Source: Methylomicrobium sp035916875
GTDB taxonomy: Bacteria; Pseudomonadota; Gammaproteobacteria; Methylococcales; Methylomonadaceae
Assembly (NCBI RefSeq): GCF_035916875.1
Contig: NZ_JAXUHN010000081.1
Location: 58,764-122,763, forward strand
Length of the DNA stretch: 64,000 bases
Reading direction: 5' to 3'
Both the position numbers and the translations under genes were made by a program. Position 1 is the stretch's first letter. Each line of letters begins with the position of its first letter. The notes below the pieces were generated by a model. That model had not been told where the DNA came from. It searched no databases and worked only from the letters and a program-made list of their open reading frames with translations. Below, piece after piece: positions 26,356 to 34,011 of this stretch.

Positions 26356-27393
26356 TTAAGCTGCAATCAGACCGCGTTCATAAGCCCAAGCCGGGATAGC
26401 TACCGGCTTGGCTTCGATCACCCGAATCAACGGCACCACGTTCGAATGTTCGGGCGCTTGGTGCATCAGGTTGATGTCAATGCCGTATTCAAGCAAAGCC
26501 TTGCGTTGACGGTAAAAAGTCGGTTTGGACAACAAGCCGCGAAGGTCGGCCCCTTGCCGCCAAAGCAGATAAGAAGACCGAAGCGCTTGAGGCATTTCGT
26601 AAAGTTGTTCGTCGATAAGCGTGGTTTGATTGGACATGTCGATTTTCCCCAGATACGTGTTGAACAATTGATCGATGACTTCCGGCGTCAAATGGTAGCC
26701 GTGCGTGATTCCGTGTCGTTCTTCGAGCTCTTTACCGAACAGGCGCAGCTCAGCTCTTAGCTTGCCCTGTATGAATTCCTCCAGACCGACGCCCTGTAAG
26801 CTATCGGGGAGTTTATGCGTTTTACCCTGAGCCAATAGCTCGCGGGCTTTGTTGTAAAACTTGATCGCCCAGCGGCGCGACGATTTGCCAAGATACAGCG
26901 TGCCCTTGTCGCGAGTGCTGCGGCCATGGCGCGACCGGGCGCGCATCTCGGCAGCATGCAGCCAGGCTTCGACACTAGCGTCATTGCCGCACTCATAAAG
27001 CTGGTTAATGTCGATCATCTTGACCAGGTAGTTGCCTTTCATGATTTGCCGTTCGGCCAAATCCGGCGACGAACGGCCATTCAAATGCTCGCTCAGCAAC
27101 TCGCAAACCTTGCGAAAAGACAACAACAGCAAGCGATTCAGATCGCGGCTGCCGAAGACGTTATGGCCTTGCAGGAACTTGCACAGATTGCCGTCGATTT
27201 GCAAAGCAGTCGCCCTGCCCTGACCGTCTCCGCCGACGGACTTGATCTTGAGGCTGGTATCGTGGCTCGAACGGCATTCAATCTTTTTGACACATTCCCA
27301 CGTCACTTGGCCATCAGGTTCAACGGAAACGACACGACCGGCCGGGATAGGGTCGTGTAAGAAAGGAATTTCACCGCGGAACCAATCGAGCAT
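26356..27393 (-). CDS. Phage replication initiation protein, gene II/X family (Phage_CRI)
   Basis: 345 residues. Family motifs are the start MLDWFRGEIPF, GNLCKFLQGHNVFGSRDL at about 68-85, and TLYLGKSSRRWAIKFYNKA at about 165-183 with its likely active-site tyrosine. The C-terminal part matches the companion gene X domain. These proteins nick the double-stranded form and start rolling-circle synthesis of the plus strand. The gene reads toward dif and begins the element's operon. No strong ribosome site is visible before the ATG. A small-plasmid replication protein is the alternative, but the dif-based ends and the gene V-like neighbour favour a filamentous phage. Confidence 0.88.
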   Translation of the reverse strand: MLDWFRGEIPFLHDPIPAGRVVSVEPDGQVTWECVKKIECRSSHDTSLKIKSVGGDGQGRATALQIDGNLCKFLQGHNVFGSRDLNRLLLLSFRKVCELLSEHLNGRSSPDLAERQIMKGNYLVKMIDINQLYECGNDASVEAWLHAAEMRARSRHGRSTRDKGTLYLGKSSRRWAIKFYNKARELLAQGKTHKLPDSLQGVGLEEFIQGKLRAELRLFGKELEERHGITHGYHLTPEVIDQLFNTYLGKIDMSNQTTLIDEQLYEMPQALRSSYLLWRQGADLRGLLSKPTFYRQRKALLEYGIDINLMHQAPEHSNVVPLIRVIEAKPVAIPAWAYERGLIAA

Positions 27394-27511
27394 AAATCAC
27401 ATGTAAATTTGTTACAAAAAACATTGTAGACTAATGTTAACAAATCACAAGTGATTAATAAAAAAATTACAAGTAAAAATGTAAAGTTGTAATTACGCAG
27501 AGTCAACAAAG
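27394..27511. promoter_or_regulatory. AT-rich divergent promoter/operator region of the element
   Basis: 118 bases between the divergent replication and repressor-like genes. They include the near-palindrome AATCAC-AA-GTGATT (27443-27456) and the inverted repeat ATTACAA/TTGTAAT (27466-27493), plus further TTACAA half-sites. The arrangement suits autoregulation by the small DNA-binding protein encoded next to it. Confidence 0.6.
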
Positions 27512-27709
27512 ATGAAAAAAGAAATGGCAACACATAAAACAATCAGAGTAAGAGGGGCAAGATGGGAAGCCATCGAAAAAAAAGCCTGGGAATTTTCTAT
27601 AAAGGAAAATAAAGTAATAAAACCGACAGACATAGCAGACGCCTTACTGAGCAAATACATCAACGAAATTACAATCGAAGATGTTAAAGAAGCGATGGAA
27701 AAACGGTAA
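27512..27709 (+). CDS. Small DNA-binding protein, probable element repressor (ribbon-helix-helix-like)
   Basis: 65 residues. A predicted short beta strand (THKTIRVRG) is followed by two helices, the second containing KPTDIADALLSKYI, which fits a ribbon-helix-helix fold. It is the only gene in the element on this strand and is divergent from the replication gene, the position of rstR in CTXphi and tlcR-like genes in satellites. It has no visible similarity to RstR; the repressor role is inferred from position and size. The ATG at 27527 (MATHKTIRV) is an alternative start. Confidence 0.6.
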   Translation: MKKEMATHKTIRVRGARWEAIEKKAWEFSIKENKVIKPTDIADALLSKYINEITIEDVKEAMEKR

Positions 27710-27713
27710 AAAA

Positions 27714-27758
27714 GTCTCATTAATGAGACAAAAGGACAGTACTACTTACCCTGTCCTT
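27714..27758. repeat. Pair of hairpins after the repressor-like gene
   Basis: A perfect 16-base palindrome (27714-27729, GTCTCATT/AATGAGAC) starts 5 bases after the repressor stop. A second hairpin with AAGGACAG/CTGTCCTT arms follows (27732-27739 with 27751-27758). They may terminate the repressor transcript or be part of the element's ssDNA structure. Confidence 0.55.
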
Positions 27759-27795
27759 GCCGATCGACCCACACGACAGAAAAGCAAAAAGCAAA

Positions 27796-27924
27796 AAACC
27801 GGGCGAACGAACGATAAGGGGCCTCGCCTTTGTCACGATTTAAGGTAACGTTACGGAAAACATCTTATGCGCTGGGTAGACCATACAGGCTGATAGCATC
27901 GGCCCCTTATCGTTCGCCCGGTTT
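27796..27924. repeat. Long inverted repeat in the element's intergenic region (candidate origin or packaging hairpin)
   Basis: Left arm 27796-27823 and right arm 27901-27924 are perfectly complementary over 24 bases, except for a 4-base duplication (AACG) in the left arm. The 77 bases between them contain GTAACGTTAC (27845-27854). Filamentous phages carry replication and packaging hairpins in such gene-free regions. The function here is inferred. Confidence 0.65.
27845..27854. repeat. Third copy of palindrome GTAACGTTAC
   Basis: Identical to the copies at 24737 and 24876; sits inside the loop of the long inverted repeat. Confidence 0.6.
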
Positions 27925-28234
27925 AAAAGCAAAAGCGCCCACCGGACAGCGTATTGCGCCTGTAGGCCTCTGTGTGTGAACAACTCCACGATGGGAAAAG
28001 CGTTATTTTCAGGAAAGGGGGTACTTTTTGCGACTCTGGCCAGAGGATCGGGAGGCATAGCGCGAGGAAAGGACATCGGGCTTTGTCGGTTTCCGGGCGG
28101 GCCGGGTTTTGAAGGCTCCGCCGGAGAACAGAATGCGCCCTATTTTGAACGGTCACAAGCCGGGCATGAGCCGCAACACATCCCAAAGACAGATCCAGCA
28201 ATTACCGTAACGCGTAGCGATAATTACCGAAGAA
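27925..28234. other. Gene-free part of the element before attP
   Basis: About 310 bases. Overlapping short frames on both strands show no recognisable protein. I see no further clear repeats apart from TTGCGCCTGTAGGC (27954-27967), which recurs outside the element near 28365. Confidence 0.4.
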
Positions 28235-28330
28235 ACTTCGCATAATACGGCCTATGCAAAAAAGCCCCGATGGACGGTCATTATCCACCGGGGCTTTTCT
28301 ACATAAGCCGAACCATCATTATGCGAAGTC
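28235..28330. other. attP-like region: two inverted dif-like sites forming a long hairpin
   Basis: Site 2 on the plus strand (28235-28262): XerC arm ACTTCGCATAA, 6-base centre TACGGC, degenerate XerD arm CTATGCAAAAA. Site 1 on the minus strand (28330-28297): identical XerC arm, 12-base centre TGATGGTTCGGC, XerD arm TTATGTAGAAA. The 34 bases between them plus parts of the XerD arms form a strong stem (AAAAGCCCCG near 28259, CGGGGCTTTT near 28290), so the single strand folds into one 96-base hairpin. This is the layout of CTXphi attP1/attP2, including the oversized 12-base centre. After integration the outer XerC arm belongs to the host. Confidence 0.82.
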
Positions 28331-28332
28331 TA

Positions 28333-28846
28333 GTATGCCGTCCAAAGGGTCGACCATTAAGCGCCTTGCGCCTGTAGGCGTTGCGGGTTTACACCAAATC
28401 CATTGTTTCATCCATTGTTTCGCGCGGATAAGCATTCCTAACTTCGCTCAAGACGGTTCCAGTTCCGACGATTTGTTTTCTGATTCTAAAATCAAAGACG
28501 CTTCCGCCGTTGTCGGTTTGGTTTCTGTATCAGAATTCAAAGCAGCGCGCCACTAAGCAATCAACGCATGAATTTCCGGGATCATGGAATCCGGAGCACG
28601 GATCATTTATGTTTTTTATCAAAAATTATGTTTTGTATCAACAATTTTGTTTTTGCCTTTCTATTTTTACTTGAATCAGCCCAGTTTCAGGAACGCCAGC
28701 ATTTTTCGCGAAAGCTGAAATGGGGTCAGTCCGATTTCAGCAATGTTACCCTTCAGATTTATAGGCATTGTGAGCTTAAATCTTCCCGGATTACCCTCTG
28801 ATCTTGGTGTTAGATTTTTTACACAACCGCCCTCCCCATTGCTGAC
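28333..28846. other. Intergenic region right of the element
   Basis: About 510 bases with no supported gene. A perfect 8-bp hairpin GCTGAAAT/ATTTCAGC is at 28714-28741. A copy of TTGCGCCTGTAGGC near 28365 repeats a sequence inside the element, possibly a trace of an earlier insertion. One KOPS-like octamer (minus GGGGAGGG) is at 28830-28837. Confidence 0.45.
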
Positions 28847-29287
28847 TCACCAGCTTCCGGTATTCGCCATCGAAACCCACGGCTCCTGCGGCGGCAACGA
28901 TCCGCCTTTCTGTAAAAGCTCGATCGAAATATTGTCCGGCGAACGGATGAAAGCCATGTGGCCGTCGCGCGGCGGTCGGTTGATCAATACGCCGGCTTCC
29001 ATCAGTTTTTGGCAGGTTTCGTAAATATTGTCGACTTCAAACGCCAGATGGCCAAAATTGCGGCCGCCGGTATACACTTCCGGGTCCCAGTTGAAAGTCA
29101 ATTCGACTTCCGGAGATTGCATGGCTTTCGATTGCGCGGAATCCTGCGGCGCATGCAGATAAACCAGCGTAAAACGCCCGGCCTCGCTGTCCATGCGCCT
29201 GCCTTCGATCAAACCCAACTTGTTACAGAAAAAATCGAGCGCTTCGTCCAGATCGCGAACCCGTATCATCGTGTGTAAAAAACGCAT
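28847..29287 (-). CDS. Glyoxalase I / VOC-family metalloenzyme
   Basis: 146 residues with two beta-alpha-beta-beta-beta modules. The start MRFLHTMIRVRDLDEALDFF carries the first metal histidine (H5). Later ligands fit the glyoxalase I pattern: Glu in VELTFNW, His in NFGHLAFEV and Glu in ISIELLQ. The closest known role is lactoylglutathione lyase, which isomerises the methylglyoxal-glutathione adduct. The stop-to-start gap to tag is only 6 bases, so the two are probably co-transcribed. Confidence 0.85.
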   Translation of the reverse strand: MRFLHTMIRVRDLDEALDFFCNKLGLIEGRRMDSEAGRFTLVYLHAPQDSAQSKAMQSPEVELTFNWDPEVYTGGRNFGHLAFEVDNIYETCQKLMEAGVLINRPPRDGHMAFIRSPDNISIELLQKGGSLPPQEPWVSMANTGSW

Positions 29288-29293
29288 GGCGGT

Positions 29294-29881
29294 TTACTCC
29301 TCGTTCGGCAAATGGTAGTGATGGGTGATTTCGGCATGCCGGAAGCAATCGACCGTATGATCGTTGACCATTCCGGTCGCCTGCATGTGCGCATAACAAA
29401 TCGTACTGCCGACAAACTTGAAGCCGCGTTTTTTCAGGTCGCGGCTCATGATTTCGGATACGCGCGTCGAGGCCGGGATTTCGTCATGATGTTGCCAGTG
29501 ATTGTTAACCGGCACGCCGTCGACAAAACGCCAGATATAGTCGTCGAAGCTGCCGAATTCGTCCCGGACGTCCAGATATGCCCTGGCGTTGATCACCGCG
29601 GACCGGACTTTCAGTCGGTTGCGGATAATGCCTGGATTTTGTAACAGTTCTTCGATCTTCCGCTCGTCGTACCGGGCCACGGATTCGGGGTTGAAGTGAT
29701 CGAAAGCCTGCCGATAATTTTCACGCTTGTTTAATATTGTCGACCAGCTCAGCCCGGCCTGCGCGCCTTCCAACACCAGAAATTCAAATAGCAAGCGGTC
29801 GTCATGCACCGGGACGCCCCATTCGGCGTCGTGATAATTCTCCATTTGCGGGCTGCCTAGCGCCCATCTGCATTTGTTCAT
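29294..29881 (-). CDS. tag: DNA-3-methyladenine glycosylase I
   Basis: 195-residue base-excision repair enzyme that removes 3-methyladenine from alkylated DNA. CRWALGS and YHDAEWGVPVHDD at the N-terminus and LEGAQAGLSWSTIL are family signatures; His and Cys zinc ligands are present near the N- and C-termini (CYAHMQATGMVNDH, CFRH). Length is normal. Transcribed just upstream of the glyoxalase gene. Confidence 0.94.
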   Translation of the reverse strand: MNKCRWALGSPQMENYHDAEWGVPVHDDRLLFEFLVLEGAQAGLSWSTILNKRENYRQAFDHFNPESVARYDERKIEELLQNPGIIRNRLKVRSAVINARAYLDVRDEFGSFDDYIWRFVDGVPVNNHWQHHDEIPASTRVSEIMSRDLKKRGFKFVGSTICYAHMQATGMVNDHTVDCFRHAEITHHYHLPNEE

Positions 29882-30083
29882 TTAATCTGTCGAGTGAAGC
29901 GTCGAGTAAGCGATCGGGAAAAGATAATATGCCATTCAAAATCAGGGCTGTAAAGACGGTAATCATAAAAGCATTTAGCTTTATAGCATTGTATTGAATC
30001 GGTTAATTGCTGTCGGCACAACAGCCTGTTGACAATCCAATTCTTAAATCGCATTATCACCCGATTATGACAATGAAAAAGCC

Positions 30084-31619
30084 ATGAGCACGGACACCCT
30101 GCAACTTCGCCGTATTGCGATCGACACCTATCATGAAAATGTCGCCTATTTGCATCGCGAATGCGGCATTTACCGAGCTGAAGGATTTCAGGCGTTGTCT
30201 AAAATTCAGATCATTTTGAACGGCACCAAGGTGTTGGCGGTACTGAACGTGGTCGACGATGCCTCGATCGTGCAACCCGGCGAACTTGGGCTGTCGGAAC
30301 AAGCTTTCGAGCAATTCAGTTGCGCTGAAGGCTGTCTGGTGACAGTGAATCATGCCGTGCCGCCCGAATCGATGGATGCGGTGCGCCGAAAGATCAACGG
30401 CGAGCGCCTCGATCAGACCGATTTCAACAACATATGCGATGATATCGTCGAAAGCCGTTATTCGAAGATGGAGATTGCGGCCTTTTTGGTCGCTACCGGA
30501 CAAAATAGTCTGGATCGCGATGAATTGCTCTATTTGACCCGCGCGATGCTGCAATCCGGGGACCGGATCGACTGGGATGAACCCCTGGTCGCCGACAAGC
30601 ATTGCATCGGCGGCATTCCCGGAAATCGCACCTCAATGCTGGTCGTGCCGATCGTCGCCGCGCACGGCATGCTGATCCCGAAAACGTCGAGCCGAGCGAT
30701 AACATCGCCGGCCGGCACGGCCGATACGATGGAAATTTTATCGGAGGTCGATTTAAGCCCCGAGCAATTACACGACATTGTGCGCCGCGAACGCGGCTGT
30801 CTGGCGTGGGGCGGTACGGCCCGGCTCGCGCCCGTCGATGATATGCTGATTGCGGTTGAGCGGCCGTTAAGCATCGATTCGCAGAGCCAATTGGTCGCAT
30901 CGATCTTATCCAAAAAGCTGGCTGCCGGTTCGACACACTTGCTCATCGACATACCCGTCGGTCCTTCCGCTAAAGTTAGGCAAATGCGGCAGGCGCTCGC
31001 ATTGCGCAAGCTGTTCGAATTTGTCGGCGACCGGCTGAATCTGCATTTGGAAGTCATGATCACCGACGGACGGCAGCCGATCGGCCGCGGTATCGGACCC
31101 GTGCTTGAAGCTCGCGACGTGATGCTGGTGTTGCAAAATGATCCCGAGGCTCCAGCCGATTTGCGCCAGAAATCGTTGCACCTGGCTGGACGTATTATCG
31201 AATTCGATCCCGACGTGCGCGGAGGCCAAGGTTATGCGATTGCGCGCGACATTCTCGAGTCGGGCAGAGCCTGCGCAAAAATGAACGAGATCATTCAGGC
31301 GCAAGGGTCCAAACCTGTCGATCTGACGCCGGGAAAGCTTTTTCATGAGGTCGTCGCGCAACATGACGGTATCGTAACCGAAATCGACAATCTACAGATG
31401 GCCAAAATCGCCCGGATGGCTGGGGCGCCGATGATGAAACGGGCCGGTGTCGATTTGATCGAAAAACTGGGCAGTTCGGTCAAAAAAGGCGATGTATTGT
31501 ACCGGATTCACGCCGAGTTTCCGGCCGATTTCACCTTCGCGCAGCAATTGGCCGCCCAAAACAATGGCTACACCTTAGGCGACAACGTCGAAATCTTGAA
31601 ACCGCTGATTGCATTTTAA
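30084..31619 (+). CDS. Thymidine phosphorylase family protein (AMP phosphorylase-like long form)
   Basis: 511 residues, longer than E. coli DeoA because of an extra N-terminal domain of about 90 residues, as in archaeal AMP phosphorylase. The core motif SRAITSPAGTADTME is the phosphate/pyrimidine-binding signature, and KHCIGGIPGNRTS is also typical. It would cleave a nucleoside or nucleoside monophosphate with phosphate. The stop is 4 bases before a PRPP synthetase-like gene. The pair suggests a nucleotide-ribose salvage pathway; which nucleotide is used cannot be read from the sequence. Confidence 0.85.
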   Translation: MSTDTLQLRRIAIDTYHENVAYLHRECGIYRAEGFQALSKIQIILNGTKVLAVLNVVDDASIVQPGELGLSEQAFEQFSCAEGCLVTVNHAVPPESMDAVRRKINGERLDQTDFNNICDDIVESRYSKMEIAAFLVATGQNSLDRDELLYLTRAMLQSGDRIDWDEPLVADKHCIGGIPGNRTSMLVVPIVAAHGMLIPKTSSRAITSPAGTADTMEILSEVDLSPEQLHDIVRRERGCLAWGGTARLAPVDDMLIAVERPLSIDSQSQLVASILSKKLAAGSTHLLIDIPVGPSAKVRQMRQALALRKLFEFVGDRLNLHLEVMITDGRQPIGRGIGPVLEARDVMLVLQNDPEAPADLRQKSLHLAGRIIEFDPDVRGGQGYAIARDILESGRACAKMNEIIQAQGSKPVDLTPGKLFHEVVAQHDGIVTEIDNLQMAKIARMAGAPMMKRAGVDLIEKLGSSVKKGDVLYRIHAEFPADFTFAQQLAAQNNGYTLGDNVEILKPLIAF

Positions 31620-31623
31620 TTCC

Positions 31624-32508
31624 ATGCTGATCCTGGCTTTTTCGGACTATCTGTCGCAGGCTCAACGCCTGGCAACCCGACTTGAGCTACCGCTTGCCGA
31701 AGTCGAGGTGCATCATTTTCCGGACGGCGAAAGTTTCACCGCCCTACCCCCCGATTTACCGAAGCACGTTTTGTTTTGTCGCAGTCTAAATCAGCCGAAC
31801 AGCAAGCTGATCGAATTATTGCTCTGCGCCAAAACCGCAAGAGAATTGGGCACGAAACGTTTGACGCTGATTGCCCCTTATCTTTGTTACATGCGCCAGG
31901 ACTTTGCGAATCGGCCGGGCGTTGCAGTCAGTCAACGCCACATAGGTCGCTTGCTGGCCGAACTGTTCGACGATGTGATCACGGTCGATCCCCATCTGCA
32001 TCGGATCGGCCGGCTGCAACAAGCGATACCGCTAGATCATGCGATCAGCCTGAACGCCACGGCCGTGATCGCGGAATTCCTGGAGCAAAAGTTCGATCAC
32101 GCGCTGTTGCTCGGTCCGGACAGCGAATCGAGACAATGGGTCGCAACGCTCGCCGAGATGACCGGCTTCACCTTTCAGGTTGCCGAAAAAGTCAGGCTTG
32201 GCGACACCGAGGTCACTTTGACACTGCCGGAGGCCGATTACCGTAAGCAACCGGTCGTGATTGTCGATGACATGGCCAGCACCGGACGCACGTTGGCGAA
32301 GGCGGCGGAATTGTTACACGCCAAAGGCGCAGAGGAGGTTCATGCGGTCGTGACCCATGCGCTATTTTGCGGAGACGCCGAGCGCGTAATTCGCGAAGCA
32401 GGCGTACAGACGCTCTGGAGCACCGACAGCATTGATCATTCCGCCTCCTGCATTAAGCTCGACGGCGTGCTGGCCGATGCAGTCAAGGCGATGCTGAACG
32501 AACATTGA
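31624..32508 (+). CDS. Ribose-phosphate pyrophosphokinase-like protein
   Basis: 294 residues from the ATG at 31624, 4 bases after the phosphorylase stop. The PRPP-binding loop reads VIVDDMASTGRTLAKAA, and the N-terminal half has HHFPDGESF and LIAPYLCYMRQD, both typical of PRPP synthetases. It is shorter and more divergent than the standard Prs, so it is probably a second, specialised enzyme rather than the housekeeping one. Coupling with the phosphorylase suggests exchange between ribose phosphates and PRPP. Confidence 0.82.
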   Translation: MLILAFSDYLSQAQRLATRLELPLAEVEVHHFPDGESFTALPPDLPKHVLFCRSLNQPNSKLIELLLCAKTARELGTKRLTLIAPYLCYMRQDFANRPGVAVSQRHIGRLLAELFDDVITVDPHLHRIGRLQQAIPLDHAISLNATAVIAEFLEQKFDHALLLGPDSESRQWVATLAEMTGFTFQVAEKVRLGDTEVTLTLPEADYRKQPVVIVDDMASTGRTLAKAAELLHAKGAEEVHAVVTHALFCGDAERVIREAGVQTLWSTDSIDHSASCIKLDGVLADAVKAMLNEH

Positions 32509-32581
32509 CCACGACAATAATGGCTGTTAGACTCGTGCATTGCGGTTCGCTAAAGTTTTTTCCCTTCCCCCGGAGATGATT

Positions 32582-33868
32582 ATGAGTCTGATAAAAATGA
32601 CGCCTTATCAGGTCCTGTTGTGCGCAAGCGTCCTGCTGACCGGTTGCGCATCGAACGAGATATACCGGAGCATTTATGAGCCGTGTACTGTGTCACAAAG
32701 CAATGCTTGCGAACAAAACTCCCTGCATCAGTATAATACGGGCATGGACAACGAATACACGCTGGGCTTCGTCGAAATCGACGATCAGGGTCAGATGCGC
32801 GACCGTAAACAAATGCAGGCCTTGCTTGACACGCTCTACAAAAAAGCCGCCGAGGAAAGTATTTTGCTGACCGTCTTCGTACACGGCTGGCATCACAACG
32901 CCCGCCCCGGCGATCCGAACATCGAAAGCTTCAAGGACAATCTCGCCAAACTCAGCGCAATCGAAAGCCAACGTAGCAAATCATTGCACCGCCCTGCCCG
33001 TAAAATCGCCGGCGTTTATATCGGCTGGCGCGGCGAATCGATCGACGTGCCGCCGTTCAATTATCTGACCTTCTGGGACCGCAAAAGCACCGCGCAGGAT
33101 GTCGGTTACCTCGGCGTCAGCGAGCTCCTGGTCAAACTCGAGGAAATCGCGAATGTGCGCAATTCGATGGTGCCGCCGATCAAAAGCCGTCTGGTCGTGA
33201 TCGGCCACAGCTTCGGCGGTCAGGTCGTGTACAGCGCGACTTCGCAAATCCTGGCCAGCCGCTTCGTCGACAGCCAGGAAGGCAAGGGCTTCACCGATAC
33301 CGCCAAAGGCTTCGGCGATCTGGTTGTGTTATTGAATCCGGCGTTCGAAGCGCTGCGTTATGCACCCTTTTACGACCTGGCCCAGGCGCGTTGCAGCTAC
33401 TTTCCGGAACAGGTGCCGCGCCTGGCGATCCTGACCTCGGAAGCGGACGGCGCCACCGGCACCCTGTTTCCGTTGGGCCGCGTATTCTCGACCGTTTTCG
33501 AAACCCACCACGACATCGTGCGCAACGACTGCAAACATACGCTCGAATTGGATGAAGGCGAAGCCGACCGCAATACGGTAGGCCATTATCTGCCGTTGAT
33601 CAGCCACACCTTAAAGCCGTTAGGCAAGGAAATGAATCTGAAGGTCGCCAACATGGATAACATGAAAAACATCTGGAGCACGCAAACGCCGGGCGGCTCC
33701 ACGCAATACGGTTCCACCGTGCTGACGCATCTGAACAAGACCAATGCGCAAAATCCTTACCTGAATGTCCGGGTCGATGAAGAGATCATCGCCGACCATA
33801 ATGATGTATTCAATGAAAAGGTGATGGAATTTATCCGCTTGTTGATCGGGCTTTCTACGGAGGATTGA
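32582..33868 (+). CDS. Predicted lipoprotein with alpha/beta-hydrolase fold
   Basis: 428 residues from the ATG at 32582, chosen for the GGAG ribosome site and the lipoprotein signal MSLIKMTPYQVLLCASVLLTGC. The nucleophile elbow GHSFGG is canonical, preceded by the oxyanion strand LLTVFVHGWHHNARPG. The catalytic Asp and His are not clearly assigned. Its design is shared with the lipoprotein gene at 23208. The biological substrate is unknown; a lipase, esterase or acyltransferase is possible. Confidence 0.75.
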   Translation: MSLIKMTPYQVLLCASVLLTGCASNEIYRSIYEPCTVSQSNACEQNSLHQYNTGMDNEYTLGFVEIDDQGQMRDRKQMQALLDTLYKKAAEESILLTVFVHGWHHNARPGDPNIESFKDNLAKLSAIESQRSKSLHRPARKIAGVYIGWRGESIDVPPFNYLTFWDRKSTAQDVGYLGVSELLVKLEEIANVRNSMVPPIKSRLVVIGHSFGGQVVYSATSQILASRFVDSQEGKGFTDTAKGFGDLVVLLNPAFEALRYAPFYDLAQARCSYFPEQVPRLAILTSEADGATGTLFPLGRVFSTVFETHHDIVRNDCKHTLELDEGEADRNTVGHYLPLISHTLKPLGKEMNLKVANMDNMKNIWSTQTPGGSTQYGSTVLTHLNKTNAQNPYLNVRVDEEIIADHNDVFNEKVMEFIRLLIGLSTED

Positions 33869-34011
33869 GAGAAAGCTTTAACCGGGCAGCCGGGGGCGGC
33901 CAATGCCAGCCCCGGCTGATATTAACGAGGATGGATCGTACCTCCTCGACCCATCCTCGTGCTATCGCGCTAATTCGCCCAAACTGTCAAAACCACGGCT
34001 TGTCGGCTGAA

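Larger units (their letters stand above)
24534..28319 (-). mobile_element. dif-integrated filamentous-phage-like element (inovirus satellite or cryptic inovirus, IMEX type)
   Basis: 3,786 bp between two XerC cleavage positions. Both ends carry the same 15 bp (24532-24546 and 28318-28332), which contain the XerC arm. One end is an intact dif; the other carries an inverted pair of dif-like sites as in CTXphi attP. Genes in coding (minus) order are a gene II/X replication protein, a 97-residue unknown, a gene V-like ssDNA-binding protein, a tiny hydrophobic protein and a 185-residue unknown, with a divergent small DNA-binding protein before the replication gene. No integrase, Zot/pI ATPase, secretin or pIII-like adsorption protein is present. 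This fits an element that uses host XerCD to integrate and perhaps a helper phage for packaging, like RS1 or TLC satellites in Vibrio. Confidence 0.85.

Noticed and set aside
27923..28245. Overlapping 92- and 89-codon frames on opposite strands in the element's intergenic region
   Set aside because: They mirror each other, have no family resemblance and lie in a structured gene-free region.
24534..28319. Tyrosine integrase or transposase in the dif element
   Set aside because: All frames were checked by eye; none resembles a recombinase, which supports use of host XerCD.
28254..28801. Two short plus-strand frames right of the element
   Set aside because: The first starts inside the attP hairpin; neither has a ribosome site or recognisable domain.
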